NCBI RefSeq assembly: GCF_008932115.1
Contig: NZ_CP044543.1
Span: 4,470,501-4,534,500 of the forward strand
Direction: 5' to 3'
DNA length: 64,000 nucleotides
From: Bradyrhizobium betae
GTDB lineage: Bacteria > Pseudomonadota > Alphaproteobacteria > Rhizobiales > Xanthobacteraceae
Shown: positions 46,787-55,753 of the stretch, piece by piece
Numbering within the stretch: position 1 is the stretch's first letter
Layout of the letters: every line of letters starts with the position of its first letter
Notes under the pieces: model-generated
What the model was told of the DNA's origin: nothing
The model's database searches: none
The model's input: only the letters and a program-made list of their open reading frames with translations
Made by a program: the position numbers and the translations under genes

Positions 46787-47014
46787 ATGAGCGACAATTG
46801 GCTACCTTCGCTGAAGACGGACACCCCTCAAGCCGGTTTCGAATTGGCCGTGAAGCTCTCGCGAATGGCCGTGAAGATCACGCAGCCTTCGGATGACGTC
46901 CGCTCCCATCTGCGGGCGGCATACGAGCAGGATTCGGCGCAACTCATCGCGACATCCCACGTAGTGGCGGTCCACTTCCAGACGGTTGCCGCGGCCAACA
47001 ATTGGTGGCGCTGA
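46787..47014 (+). CDS. hypothetical small protein between cytochrome c and nirK
   Basis: A 75-residue protein (LAVKLSRMAVKITQPSDDVR, LIATSHVVAVHFQTVAAANN). AAAGGAGACGG gives a good ribosome site before ATG 46787. No family recognised. The order cytochrome c, this gene, small membrane protein, nirK suggests a shared transcript. Confidence 0.6.
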   Translation: MSDNWLPSLKTDTPQAGFELAVKLSRMAVKITQPSDDVRSHLRAAYEQDSAQLIATSHVVAVHFQTVAAANNWWR

Positions 47015-47115
47015 TCCCTTGAGATACGGCGTACGCCCGCTTGGGGGCCCGCGCCGTACTCCGGTCGCCTGCTCCCTACGCAGTACACCCATTCCAGACA
47101 CGAACAGGTGCAAGC

Positions 47116-47379
47116 ATGAGAAGTCTCAGTACCGGTCAAATCGTCCTGCTGGTGGTCCTGAGCGCCATATTAGTCCTCACGGGCGTCTGGGCGGTCTCCG
47201 TTTGGGGCGCGAGCAGCGGCGTCGAGATGGGCAAGCATGGCTGGATCGCGCTGGGGCTCGGGACCTTCTTCTCGCTCCTCATCGGCTGCGGACTCATGGC
47301 GCTGATGTTCTTCAGTAGCCGCTCGGGTCATGATGAGGCCGCCGATCCGTTCCGCCATCGCGAGCGGCGCGGTCCCTAG
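47116..47379 (+). CDS. small membrane protein (copy 1)
   Basis: An 87-residue protein with two helices (about residues 8-30 and 46-66). The second block, GVEMGKHGWIALGLGTFFSL followed by GCGLMALMFFSSRSGHD, is nearly identical to the protein at 60642-60905. Function is unknown; both copies lie beside c-type cytochromes. It precedes nirK by 149 bases. Confidence 0.7.
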   Translation: MRSLSTGQIVLLVVLSAILVLTGVWAVSVWGASSGVEMGKHGWIALGLGTFFSLLIGCGLMALMFFSSRSGHDEAADPFRHRERRGP

Positions 47380-47528
47380 TATGGGCGTCGCGAAGAGCAA
47401 CCTCTCTTTTCCGCGGTTGTCGGGCACATCATCCCGCCAGTCTCAGAAACCAGTTTCTCGTTTCCGATCTCGTCAAGGCCCTCGCTGGTAAGGCGGGACA
47501 AGCAAAAGAAGCGCGGGAGGACAATCCG

Positions 47529-49661
47529 ATGTGGGACACAGCCGCCGAGATGCTGCGCCGCTGGTCGATCCTCCTGATCGGGCTGGTTCTGATCGTCGGC
47601 GGCTTCTGGCTCGGCCAACTGCTCTACTCCGCGGATCGCACCAACCCGCAGAACCAGACGGCATCCGCCGAGCGACCGCCGGCCGACACCAGTCATCAGA
47701 TGGCGCACAACATGTCGTCCGGTCAGTCGGCTCCAGGAACGAATGCGGAGCCGCAGCGCGCTCCAGCCTCGCCTTCGACGGCCACGCAGACAGCTCAGAC
47801 CTCCTCGAAGGAGGTTGCAGAGACCGCGGAGCCGAAACAGGTTCAAATGCCCCATAACCCGCGAATGACGCCTGCGTTGGCACCGACGACGAGCGGCCAG
47901 GCCGCTCCAGTTTCCAAGTCCCCGACGTCTGCCGCCACCGCGCCGGCACAAGGTGGCGGCGATGCCGGAGCGGGACGACTGGTCTTCCGTAAATGCCAAG
48001 CCTGCCACTCGTTGGAGGCCGGCAAGAACATGCTGGGTCCGTCGCTCGCCGGAGTCGTCGGCCGCAAGTCAGGGAGTGAGCCCGGCTACAACTACTCGCC
48101 CGCGATGAAGCAGGCCAGCCTCATCTGGGATGCTCAGACGCTCAATCGGTATCTCGACGATCCGGCAAAGGTCGTACCCGGCAACAAAATGCCGTTCCCG
48201 GGTTTGAAGACGGATCACGACCGAGCCGATGTCATCGCCTTTCTTGCGGCCTCGGGCGGCAGGGGCTCCAGCCCCGCAGGTACGCCGACCACCCAGGCGC
48301 AGCCGGCGCCGGCAACATCTGCGACAGCGGCGCCGCCTCCGAGCCGACCGCAGAGCGCGACCGGCGCCGACATCGGCTACGTCACAGATGCGCGGTATAC
48401 GCTGCGATCCGGCATCGCCGAAGGACGCATGGTCTACATCGGCGTCGGCGGTGCGATCGAGGGCAAGGTCAATCCCGTGTTGAGCGCTTCCGAAGGTCAG
48501 GTGGTCCAACTCACGCTGATCAACGGTGAGGGTGCCGAGCACGATATCGTCTTTCCCGACCAGGACACCAAGTCGCCGCGCGTCACCGGCAAGGGCGCAA
48601 GCACGACGATCGCATTCAGAGCCTCGAAGTCCGGCGACTTCACCTACTACTGCAGCGTTCCCGGACATCGCCTGGCGGGCATGGAAGGGCAGTTCACCGT
48701 GACGCCGCGACCGTCGCCGCAGACGGTGGTCGAGGCCGACATCTCCCGCGAACCTGGCGATCTGCCGCCCCCGATCGGCAAGCGCGATCCGCAGACCGTT
48801 CGCGTCGATCTCTTGAGTGTCGAGGTCGAGGGCAGGCTCGCCGAAGGCACCACGTTCGGCTACTGGACCTTCAACGGCAAGGTGCCGGGCCCGTTCATCC
48901 GCGTCCGCGTCGGCGACACCGTCGACATCCACCTGAAGAATTCTGCGGACAGCGCCATGATCCATTCCGTCGACTTCCATGCGGCGACCGGGCCGGGCGG
49001 CGGCGCCGCCGCGTTGCAGGTCGATCCGGGCGGCGAGAAGTCGATGACGTGGAAGGCGCTGGTGCCGGGTCTCTTCGTCTATCACTGCGCGACGCCGATG
49101 GTCGCCGAGCATATCGCCAACGGCATGTACGGCCTCATTCTCGCCGAGCCGGAAGGCGGGCTTCCGCCCGTCGATCACGAGTTCTACGTGATGCAGGGCG
49201 AGATTTATTCCGACATCGCCTTCGGCCAGCACGGCAGCGCCGAATTCAGCGTCGACAAGCTCCTCAACGAGCGGCCCGAATACTTCGTGTTCAACGGCTC
49301 GGTCGGAGCGCTCACCAAGCTGCATCCCCTCGAGGCCAAGGTCGGCGATTCTGTAAGGATCTTCTTCGGTGTCGGCGGCCCGAACTACACCTCATCCTTC
49401 CACGTCATCGGCGAGATCTTCGACAAGGTCTACAATCTCGGGGGCGCGACCACGGCTCCGCTCGAAGGCATCCAGACGGTATCGGTGCCACCGGGCGGCG
49501 CGGTCATCACCGAATTCAAGCTCGACGTGCCCGGCAACTACACGCTCGTCGATCACGCGCTCGCCCGCATGGAGCGGGGTCTGCTTGGGGTACTTCACGT
49601 GGAAGGCCCCAAGAACCCGGACATCTACAACGGCGAGGTCATGCCGGGGATGGGGCATTGA
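47529..49661 (+). CDS. nirK: fused copper nitrite reductase: membrane anchor, cytochrome c, cupredoxin, NirK
   Basis: A 710-residue protein. Residues 10-33 form an N-terminal membrane helix; 35-140 are a Thr/Pro/Ala linker; 145-245 a class I cytochrome c (CQACH 156-160, axial Met221); 280-395 an extra cupredoxin with type 1 copper ligands His338, Cys375, His380, Met385. Residues 400-710 are a class II (AniA-like) NirK: His479/Asp482/His484, His519/Cys520, His528, Met533, His625 and His676 supply both copper sites and the catalytic Asp/His pair. It reduces nitrite to NO in the periplasm, with its own electron-relay domains attached. Confidence 0.92.
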   Translation: MWDTAAEMLRRWSILLIGLVLIVGGFWLGQLLYSADRTNPQNQTASAERPPADTSHQMAHNMSSGQSAPGTNAEPQRAPASPSTATQTAQTSSKEVAETAEPKQVQMPHNPRMTPALAPTTSGQAAPVSKSPTSAATAPAQGGGDAGAGRLVFRKCQACHSLEAGKNMLGPSLAGVVGRKSGSEPGYNYSPAMKQASLIWDAQTLNRYLDDPAKVVPGNKMPFPGLKTDHDRADVIAFLAASGGRGSSPAGTPTTQAQPAPATSATAAPPPSRPQSATGADIGYVTDARYTLRSGIAEGRMVYIGVGGAIEGKVNPVLSASEGQVVQLTLINGEGAEHDIVFPDQDTKSPRVTGKGASTTIAFRASKSGDFTYYCSVPGHRLAGMEGQFTVTPRPSPQTVVEADISREPGDLPPPIGKRDPQTVRVDLLSVEVEGRLAEGTTFGYWTFNGKVPGPFIRVRVGDTVDIHLKNSADSAMIHSVDFHAATGPGGGAAALQVDPGGEKSMTWKALVPGLFVYHCATPMVAEHIANGMYGLILAEPEGGLPPVDHEFYVMQGEIYSDIAFGQHGSAEFSVDKLLNERPEYFVFNGSVGALTKLHPLEAKVGDSVRIFFGVGGPNYTSSFHVIGEIFDKVYNLGGATTAPLEGIQTVSVPPGGAVITEFKLDVPGNYTLVDHALARMERGLLGVLHVEGPKNPDIYNGEVMPGMGH

Positions 49662-49715
49662 GACCGAACCGGGCTGACGCCATTCGTTTCGGGCTTTTCG
49701 CTCCGCGCTCCCCCG

Positions 49716-50105
49716 TCAGGTCCCGAGAAGGATCGTTAGAAGGAGGGAGGAATCCTCGATGCCCTTCAACGAATGGGTCTCGCCGCCCGCCAGGTAGACC
49801 CATTCGCCGGCGCTCAATGTGATTGAAGAGTCCGAAAGGCCGAGCGATATGCGCCCTTCCAGGCAATGGAGCATGATGTTGCCGGGCACCTTGTGCGGCG
49901 AAATCTCCGCTCCGGCGAGGACGATCAGCCGAACCGCCTCGAAGTGTTCAGATTTGATGATCGCCGCCGTTTTCGCGTCCTTCAACTTGCTTCCAAGCGG
50001 TCGCAAATCGACAATCTCTCCTGGTTTCGCGTGCTGCAGCGCCACGATGTACTCCCTCACTTCGTCACCAGATGCGGTGCTCCGAGAACTGATCAGGGAC
50101 GGCAA
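49716..50105 (-). CDS. cupin domain protein
   Basis: A 129-residue single-domain cupin. IVLAGAEISPHKVPGNIMLH followed by CLEGRISLGL and GEWVYLAGGETHSLKGIED give the double-stranded beta-helix. Metal ligands are partly present (His in SPHK, His in GETHS). It may sense or process a small molecule. Convergent with nirK. Confidence 0.75.
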   Translation of the reverse strand: MPSLISSRSTASGDEVREYIVALQHAKPGEIVDLRPLGSKLKDAKTAAIIKSEHFEAVRLIVLAGAEISPHKVPGNIMLHCLEGRISLGLSDSSITLSAGEWVYLAGGETHSLKGIEDSSLLLTILLGT

Positions 50106-50170
50106 TCGTTCCGGGCCAACATGGCTCTGGGCGCCAGTTCACGCTCCGACGCCTATTCCGTCTGGCATGC

Positions 50171-50395
50171 CTATTGTTTGACGAAACCGCGCCAGAGCTT
50201 GTGCGTGTAGGGGCCGATGAAACTCCCTGTCTTCATGCAGGCATTCCCGGCGGCGGTGCACTTTGCGTCCGCATCCGGATGCCTGGAGCCATCCTGTTTG
50301 CAGTGCGCGATGGCTTCGGAGCACGTCTCGGCGGACGCCGGCGAGGCCGACAAGCAAACGCCGAACGAAAAGGCGATAACCAGCAATGTTCGCAT
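50171..50395 (-). CDS. small exported cysteine-containing protein
   Basis: A 74-residue protein. Residues 1-22 form a signal peptide (LLVIAFSFGVCLSASPASA). The mature part has four Cys (ETCSEAIAHCKQ, AKCTAAGNACMKTGSF), likely two disulfides. ATG 50395 is chosen because the signal begins there. Function is unknown. Confidence 0.65.
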   Translation of the reverse strand: MRTLLVIAFSFGVCLSASPASAETCSEAIAHCKQDGSRHPDADAKCTAAGNACMKTGSFIGPYTHKLWRGFVKQ

Positions 50396-50462
50396 GGGAG
50401 GAAATCCTGGATCGACGAGGCAATGACCGACCATACCAGAACGTCGGGTTTGCGAAACGTCC

Positions 50463-50645
50463 CTACTTCGCCGGAGGCCGCAAGGGGCTGTCCGCCCACT
50501 TCCGGGCGGCCGGATCGCGCAGCGGATCGTCTTCGCAGGCAAGGCAGACGTAGCCCGGCCGGCCGGGCGCGACGTCGTCGGGCACGGCTGTCATCGGCTT
50601 GCCGCACCTTGGGCACAGCTTCCGCGTCGGCGAGAGCGCAGTCAT
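50463..50645 (-). CDS. zinc-ribbon protein (copy 1)
   Basis: A 60-residue protein with CPRCGKP and CLACEDDPL forming a zinc ribbon, then RDPAARKWADSPLRPP. It is a close paralogue of 52408-52590. Each copy is divergent from a small protein containing DPFTRRRLLDL. Confidence 0.7.
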   Translation of the reverse strand: MTALSPTRKLCPRCGKPMTAVPDDVAPGRPGYVCLACEDDPLRDPAARKWADSPLRPPAK

Positions 50646-50790
50646 CGGGTTTCCCTGCCGCGGGCAGCTTAGTTCCCGTGCGCCGCGAGCACAAGCTGAT
50701 CGCCGAAAGTTGTACGCATGCGCAAGCCGCTTGACGCGAAGCGGGGCCCGCACTGAAATCCGGCTTTCGGTGATGTTGCGGGGTGGCGTC

Positions 50791-50991
50791 GTGGAAGAGT
50801 TCTACAAAGGCTTCGCGCAGCGGGCGCGCGATCTGGCCCAGAACGCGGATCCGTTCACCAGGCGGCGGCTGCTCGACCTGGCCCAGCGATACGATCTCAA
50901 GAGCAGACCGGGATCAGGAAGCGCGCGGCCCAATCCGCCGCCGCGGGCGACGCCTCCCAACGTGCTGTTCTCTGGCTCTGGCGAGACCTAA
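50791..50991 (+). CDS. small protein with DPFTRRRLLDLA motif (copy 1)
   Basis: A 66-residue protein from GTG 50791 (EEFYKGFAQRARDLAQ, DPFTRRRLLDLAQRYD). GTG is chosen by alignment with the copy at 52743-52955. The tail is Pro-rich. Function is unknown. Confidence 0.6.
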   Translation: MEEFYKGFAQRARDLAQNADPFTRRRLLDLAQRYDLKSRPGSGSARPNPPPRATPPNVLFSGSGET

Positions 50992-50999
50992 ACCCGGCC

Positions 51000-51609
51000 C
51001 TATTCTCGCGCCCGCCGCAAGGTGGCCTGCAGCTTCTCGCGCTGTCTTTCCCAGCGCGCATCCTCGGCCTGAGCGCGCTCATCGAGCGAGGTCCGCTCAG
51101 CTTCGATCTCGGCTACCTTCGCCTCGTGCTCCCGCTTCGCCTTCTCGAGATGGGCCTGCGCTTTGGCTACCGCCTTCTCGCGCCTAGCGCGCTCCTTCTC
51201 GCGGGCGGTCTCCTCCTTCCGGTGCTCGGCGGCGCGCCGGCGCTGCTCCTTCTCGAAATCCTGCGCTGCTTTGCGGGCCGCCTCGTCGTCGACCTTGGCC
51301 GGTCGCTTCGCAGGCTTAGCCTGACGGCGCTTGCGGCGGGTGACGCCTTCATCTTCGGCCAGATCGGTCGGCAGCTCGGCGTGCTCGGCGAAACGCCTGT
51401 TCGAGCCAACCGGACGCCGCAGCACGACGCCCGGCTTCGCCATCGTGGCGGCGACGATGTCCGGTTCGTCCGTCTCGCGCGCAGCGCCCTGATGGAAGAG
51501 GTTGCTGCTCGCCCCCCAGGCCTCCAGCGCTGCTTTTCATCGACGGGGCCGCGACCGCCTGATCGTAGAAGCCCAGAGAGGTGAGATAGGTTTTCAATTT
51601 TCTCGCCAT
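51000..51609 (-). pseudogene. charged coiled-coil protein (TolA-like), one-base frameshift
   Basis: The start MARKLKTYLTSLGFYDQAVA (ATG 51609) runs to AAPSMK, then the frame is lost by one extra base in a run of four A on the minus strand (TTTT at 51534-51537). Removing it restores a continuous frame through AALEAWGASSNLFHQGAARE, MAKPGVVLRRPVGSN and a Lys/Glu/Arg coiled coil to 51000, about 203 residues. This family is common in rhizobia and often misnamed TolA. Either a recent mutation or a sequencing error; a shorter protein from ATG 51443 could still be made. Confidence 0.7.
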
Positions 51610-51860
51610 CGCGCCGCTCGCAGGCCCACCTTATGATGCTACTTAGGAGGGGCCGGGCTAGGCTCCGACGCCGCTCACGAGACGACGCCCGAGCTCCGAT
51701 CGACCCAAGAGCCGTTGAGTAATGATAGGACTCCTGCAATACGGTCGAAATCAAATCTACACTCTCGAAAACACCGTGAATCGCTTGGATGTCGGGTACC
51801 TCCTGGCGTTGGATTGTGCCACAAACCGTGGATAGTGATGGCGGTAACGTTCGAGACCTG

Positions 51861-52383
51861 ATGCCACAAGACCCGATGGATTTCGCGGCGATGGCCGAGG
51901 CCTTGAGCCGGTCGACCGATTACCGCGTACTGCGGCGCCTGCTGGGGCTGCAGCATGAGCGAGATCGACTGGCGCAAACACGGCTTCGCGGGAGCGCAAC
52001 TCGGCTATCTGCTGAACGGTGCCGGTTTCTTCCACCAGGCGCACCGGGCCGTCGACGACTGTCACGCTCTGCTGGAGGTGCTGGCATCAGAGCTTTCGAC
52101 CACCGGTTCGACGGCGCTGGCGCTGTTGCTGGAGACCGCCCGCAAGCCGACGATGCGGGTCTGGGCGGAGCAGACCGCATTCGAACTCAAGGACTCGTTG
52201 AAGCGGCGCGGCTATCGTTGGAACGACGGTAGCGACGGGCGCCCCAAGTCCTGGTTCAGAGACGTCGACGAGACCGCGCTCGACGATGAGATCGCGTTCC
52301 TCCGGACCGAGATCTACATGCAGGACGTCGAGCCAACCGTGCAGAGGCTGACCGCGTTCACCCGGTTCTCCAGCCGCATCTAA
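51861..52383 (+). pseudogene. DnaQ-like 3'-5' exonuclease with internal deletion
   Basis: MDFAAMAEALSRSTDYRVLR (from ATG 51861) is the start of a DEDD exonuclease family, but about 30 codons in the frame is lost. The remaining piece from about 51955 in another frame is the family C-terminus (EIDWRKHGFAGAQLGYLLNG, HQAHRAVDDCHALLEVLA). Motif III His-x4-Asp survives; the Asp-x-Glu of motif I and motif II are gone. The protein from ATG 51955 would lack activity. Confidence 0.65.
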
Positions 52384-52407
52384 CTACCGTTACGGCTGAC
52401 GGAGAGC

Positions 52408-52590
52408 TCAGTCCGCAGGCGGCTTCAACGGGCTATCCACCCACTTGCGAGCGGCAGGGTCGTGCAAAGGATCGTCGTCGCAAACGGGACAGACATAGCG
52501 CACCTTGCCGGGGCCCGCGTCGCTCTTGACGAGTTTCATGGGCCTTCCGCAGGCCGGACACGCCTTCCGGATAGGGTGCAGCACCGTCAT
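52408..52590 (-). CDS. zinc-ribbon protein (copy 2)
   Basis: A 60-residue protein with CPACGRP and CPVCDDDPLHDP, then ARKWVDSPLKPP. Paralogue of 50463-50645 with the same length and layout. Confidence 0.7.
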   Translation of the reverse strand: MTVLHPIRKACPACGRPMKLVKSDAGPGKVRYVCPVCDDDPLHDPAARKWVDSPLKPPAD

Positions 52591-52742
52591 GTCGAATTTT
52601 CCTGCCGCCGGCAGCTTAGGCCCGCCTGAGGCGTCGGTACAAGGCACGTTGGAAAGTTTTCAAACTCCCGCGGCAGCGCCGCTTGACTCCCCGAGTGCAG
52701 GCCATCCAAATTTGAGGAGTGATGTCGTGGGTGGGGTACGCC

Positions 52743-52955
52743 ATGGAGCAGGAATTCTATTTGGGGCTTGCAAGCCGGGTCCGGACCATTTCCGAAAGGG
52801 CCGACCCATTTACCCGCCGACGCCTCCTCGACCTGGCGAAACGGTATGATGCGAAGGGCGAGCAGGCGTCGCGATTCACCTCGCCCGAGCGCCCGCTTCC
52901 CCTGCCGCGCACGACGCCCTCCGGGCCCGGAGAGGCCGGATCCGAGACGACTTAG
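52743..52955 (+). CDS. small protein with DPFTRRRLLDLA motif (copy 2)
   Basis: A 70-residue protein (EQEFYLGLASRVRTISERAD, PFTRRRLLDLAKRYD) paralogous to 50791-50991. It is divergent from zinc-ribbon copy 2 and overlaps the DUF3606 gene end by four bases. Confidence 0.6.
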   Translation: MEQEFYLGLASRVRTISERADPFTRRRLLDLAKRYDAKGEQASRFTSPERPLPLPRTTPSGPGEAGSETT

Positions 52956-53137
52956 CGGCCGAGACGCTTTTCGACCCGCTTGCGGCTGTTGCCGACCTTC
53001 TTGACTGCCTTCTTCACGGCCGAAGCCGAGCGGCCGGTCTTCTTCGCTTCGTAGCGGACTTCGTAGTCCTGTCCCTTGGCGACGCGTGCCCGGTCCTGCT
53101 TGCGTCCACGCGCGGTCTTCTTCTTCGCTGCCGCCAT
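52952..53137 (-). CDS. DUF3606-like small basic protein
   Basis: A 61-residue Lys/Arg-rich protein. EVRYEAKKTGRSASAVKKAV followed by KVGNSRKRVEKRL fits the DUF3606 family. It may bind DNA. It is divergent from the ligase gene, 116 bases away. Confidence 0.65.
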   Translation of the reverse strand: MAAAKKKTARGRKQDRARVAKGQDYEVRYEAKKTGRSASAVKKAVKKVGNSRKRVEKRLGR

Positions 53138-53253
53138 CGGCTCCTCCTATTGCGAACTGATGACGATGCAACGCCGCAAGGATTCGCGAGTTCCGGAAAC
53201 GAATTCTGCCGTCCCGGCTTGAGTCCGCGAGTTGTTGCGTTGGAGTTCGTTGC

Positions 53254-54174
53254 GTGGCGTTTCAGCGACGTAAACCGGCTGCGATCGGCGTGAAGGCGCC
53301 GTTTCCCGGCTTCGTAGAGCCGGCCCTGGCATCATCGATCGAGAAGGTGCCGTCCGGAGCGCGATGGATTCACGAAATCAAGTTCGACGGTTACCGTGTC
53401 CAGGTCCATCTGGCGAACGAAGCCGTGAAGGTCTTCACCCGCCGCGGTCACGACTGGACCAACCGCTTCAAGAAGGTCGCCGACGACGCCTGGCACATCA
53501 AGGCCGCGTCGGCGATCGTGGACGGCGAAATCGTGGTCCCCGCCGCGGACGGCACGACGGACTTCTCCGTCCTTCAGAACGAATTGAAGGGCAGATCGAC
53601 CAGCATCGTACTGGTCGCGTTCGATCTCCTGTACCTGAACGGCCGCGACCTCCGGAAGGTGCCGCTCTTCCAGCGCAAGACCCAACTCAAGAAGATCATC
53701 GATGGCACCGAGATACAGTTCAGCGAAAGCTTCGAGCTCGAAGGCGCCGACATGTTCGCGCACGCCTGCAAGGTGGGCCTGGAGGGAGTGGTCTCGAAGG
53801 TCCGCGATAGCATCTACGCCAGCGGTCGCGGCAATAACTGGGTGAAGAAGACCTGCGCGCAGCGGGAGACCCTGGCGATCGCCGGCTTCGCGCTCGATGA
53901 AGGAAAGTGGGACGGCGTCTATCTCGGTCGACGCAAGGGGAACGACCTGGTCTATGCTGGCAAGGTCGACCATGGCTTCGACAAGGCCTCCGCCGCCAAC
54001 CTCCAGAAGCGGTTGAAGCCCTTGATCCGGAAGACGCAGCCGTACGCGAAGCGGATCGCCCACAAGGGCATCTGGGTCGAGCCGAAGCTGCTCGCCGAGG
54101 TCGAATACCGGGCCAAGTCGGCGGAAGGAAAGGTGAGGCACCCGTTTTTCAAGGGGCTGCGCGAAGACCTGTGA
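53254..54174 (+). CDS. ATP-dependent DNA ligase (LigD/LigC-type ligase domain)
   Basis: A 306-residue stand-alone ligase. The active-site lysine motif is EIKFDGYR (Lys45). FTRRGHDWTNRF, DGEIVVPAADGTTDF, VVSKVRDSIY and WVKKTC are nucleotidyltransferase motifs, and a C-terminal OB-fold follows. Such enzymes seal breaks in bacterial end-joining. The primase and nuclease domains of full LigD are absent and no ku is nearby in the window. GTG 53254 is the start. Confidence 0.88.
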   Translation: MAFQRRKPAAIGVKAPFPGFVEPALASSIEKVPSGARWIHEIKFDGYRVQVHLANEAVKVFTRRGHDWTNRFKKVADDAWHIKAASAIVDGEIVVPAADGTTDFSVLQNELKGRSTSIVLVAFDLLYLNGRDLRKVPLFQRKTQLKKIIDGTEIQFSESFELEGADMFAHACKVGLEGVVSKVRDSIYASGRGNNWVKKTCAQRETLAIAGFALDEGKWDGVYLGRRKGNDLVYAGKVDHGFDKASAANLQKRLKPLIRKTQPYAKRIAHKGIWVEPKLLAEVEYRAKSAEGKVRHPFFKGLREDL

Positions 54175-54279
54175 CGAACATGGCGGAGTGCGCCGGTCGA
54201 ATCCTTCGATTTGCGGCCTCTGGCGGACCACGTTCGTCGGTTGCTAGGATGTCGAGCGCAACGACCGGAGAGACCGCGC

Positions 54280-55047
54280 ATGAGCTCCGACCGCCAGTAT
54301 GCCGTGGCATCACTGCTCTTCGACTACGTGAAAAGCCTATCTTTGCGGCATCTGCGCGATCCTCACAGCGTGCACAAGATTGCGCGGGACATCGTGAACG
54401 CGGTCGATCGAGCGGGCTCGATCTGGAGCAAGTGGGAGGCAGAACGGGAGGAGGTCGCAAGGGCCGCGGCTCCGTGTTGGATTCCGACGGAAGACTTGCT
54501 CGCCACGCTTAACAACTTGCCTGGTCCGTTGCTGACCAAGACAGACGTGGAGCAGCGGCTACGCGCGATCTGGGAGGAGCCCTACACGAGCTATCCCAAC
54601 GAAGACCTCAAGGAGGGCTGCCTCGCGCTGTATGTCGCCGAGAAGGCGCAGGGTACTGAGATGCGGGCCATCATCGGCATGCTGCAGGAGCATCTCGAAC
54701 GGGAGGACGAGAGGCTCCGGCGGGAGCAGGAGGAGCGATATCGCAAGCTGAAAGAAGAGGAACGCGCAAAGCTCGAACAGCGTTTCCTCTCCGGAGCCGA
54801 CTGTGGTTGGACCTCGATCGATGGCTCCGCAGGCCGAATGACAACGTCGCGGCGCGCCTCTGACCCTCGGGCCGGGCCGGGCAAGCGCCGAATTGTCCAC
54901 CCTGGACGTGCAGGCCGTTTCCGACTTCGTCGTATCCTCAATCGGTCGCCTTCACCACCTCGGGCGGCTGCGACGCGTAGTACGCCGCCGCCTCGTCGAT
55001 CTCCTGCGGCGTCATGGCGCGGGCGACATTGCGCATCTGCTGGCTGA
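54280..55047 (+). CDS. hypothetical protein with a doubtful C-terminus
   Basis: A 255-residue frame. Residues 1-170 are helical (AVASLLFDYVKSLSLRHL, VHKIARDIVNAVDRAGSIW) with a charged coiled coil at about 125-165; GADCGWTSIDG follows. Beyond about residue 190 the sequence is Arg/Pro low-complexity and runs 110 bases into the convergent cytochrome gene. The native end was probably near 54840. No function assigned. Confidence 0.5.
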   Translation: MSSDRQYAVASLLFDYVKSLSLRHLRDPHSVHKIARDIVNAVDRAGSIWSKWEAEREEVARAAAPCWIPTEDLLATLNNLPGPLLTKTDVEQRLRAIWEEPYTSYPNEDLKEGCLALYVAEKAQGTEMRAIIGMLQEHLEREDERLRREQEERYRKLKEEERAKLEQRFLSGADCGWTSIDGSAGRMTTSRRASDPRAGPGKRRIVHPGRAGRFRLRRILNRSPSPPRAAATRSTPPPRRSPAASWRGRHCASAG

Positions 55048-55753
55048 TGTCGTTGGTCCGCTGGCTCGCGGCGAACGCCTGAAGCTGCGCCTTCATGTAG
55101 GCCTCGGACTGGCCCTCGAGCCACGGACTTCCGGTCTTGTTGTCGAGGCTGCCGTGGCAGGATCCGCAGGGTGCGATACCCCGCATCGGCGCGCCATAGA
55201 TCACGATGCGCGGCTTCGGGAGCTGCGGCGTCGGGTGGTACGCCGGCAGCCGCGGCAAGTAGGCATAGTACGCGGTAAGATCGGCGATCTCCTGATCCGT
55301 CAGGTTGACCGCGAAGGGCGACATCACCGCGTTCGTGCGGGCGCCCGAACGGAAGTCGACGAGCTCCTTGTAGATGACCGCGGCGTACTGGCCTGCGAGA
55401 TTGGGCGAGTCCGCCCTGCTGATGCCGGTGGGCCCGTGGCAGATCGCGCAGCGCTGCGCGAGCGTCGCTCCGCGGCCGATCGACTCCTGGCTCGGTCGCG
55501 CCAGAATCGTCGGAGTCAAAATCGCCTCCGAGAGGCGGGGCCCGACCTTGGCCGTCGGCACCGAGGCCGATCGTTGCGGCAGACCGGCGGCGCTGCAGAT
55601 CGCGTCCCAGAGACTTGCGAACTGCAAATCCTTCTGGGCATAGGGCAGGATGATGAAACCGCCGAGCGCCGTCAGCAGGAACAATCCGGCGGCGATGCCC
55701 ACGCCCGCGGAGAAGTAGGGATTCCTGACGGTGAAGAGCTCGCGTGCGCCCAT
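54938..55753 (-). CDS. dihaem cytochrome c, membrane-anchored (c4-like)
   Basis: A 271-residue protein. A membrane anchor is at about 17-37 (AGLFLLTALGGFIILPYA). Two haem motifs follow, CAICH and CGSCH. SPNLAGQYAAVIYKELVDFR and YMKAQLQAFAASQR fit cytochrome c4/c553. It overlaps the oxidase subunit I stop (TGATG), so it is the last gene of the operon and probably delivers electrons to that oxidase. Confidence 0.88.
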   Translation of the reverse strand: MGARELFTVRNPYFSAGVGIAAGLFLLTALGGFIILPYAQKDLQFASLWDAICSAAGLPQRSASVPTAKVGPRLSEAILTPTILARPSQESIGRGATLAQRCAICHGPTGISRADSPNLAGQYAAVIYKELVDFRSGARTNAVMSPFAVNLTDQEIADLTAYYAYLPRLPAYHPTPQLPKPRIVIYGAPMRGIAPCGSCHGSLDNKTGSPWLEGQSEAYMKAQLQAFAASQRTNDISQQMRNVARAMTPQEIDEAAAYYASQPPEVVKATD

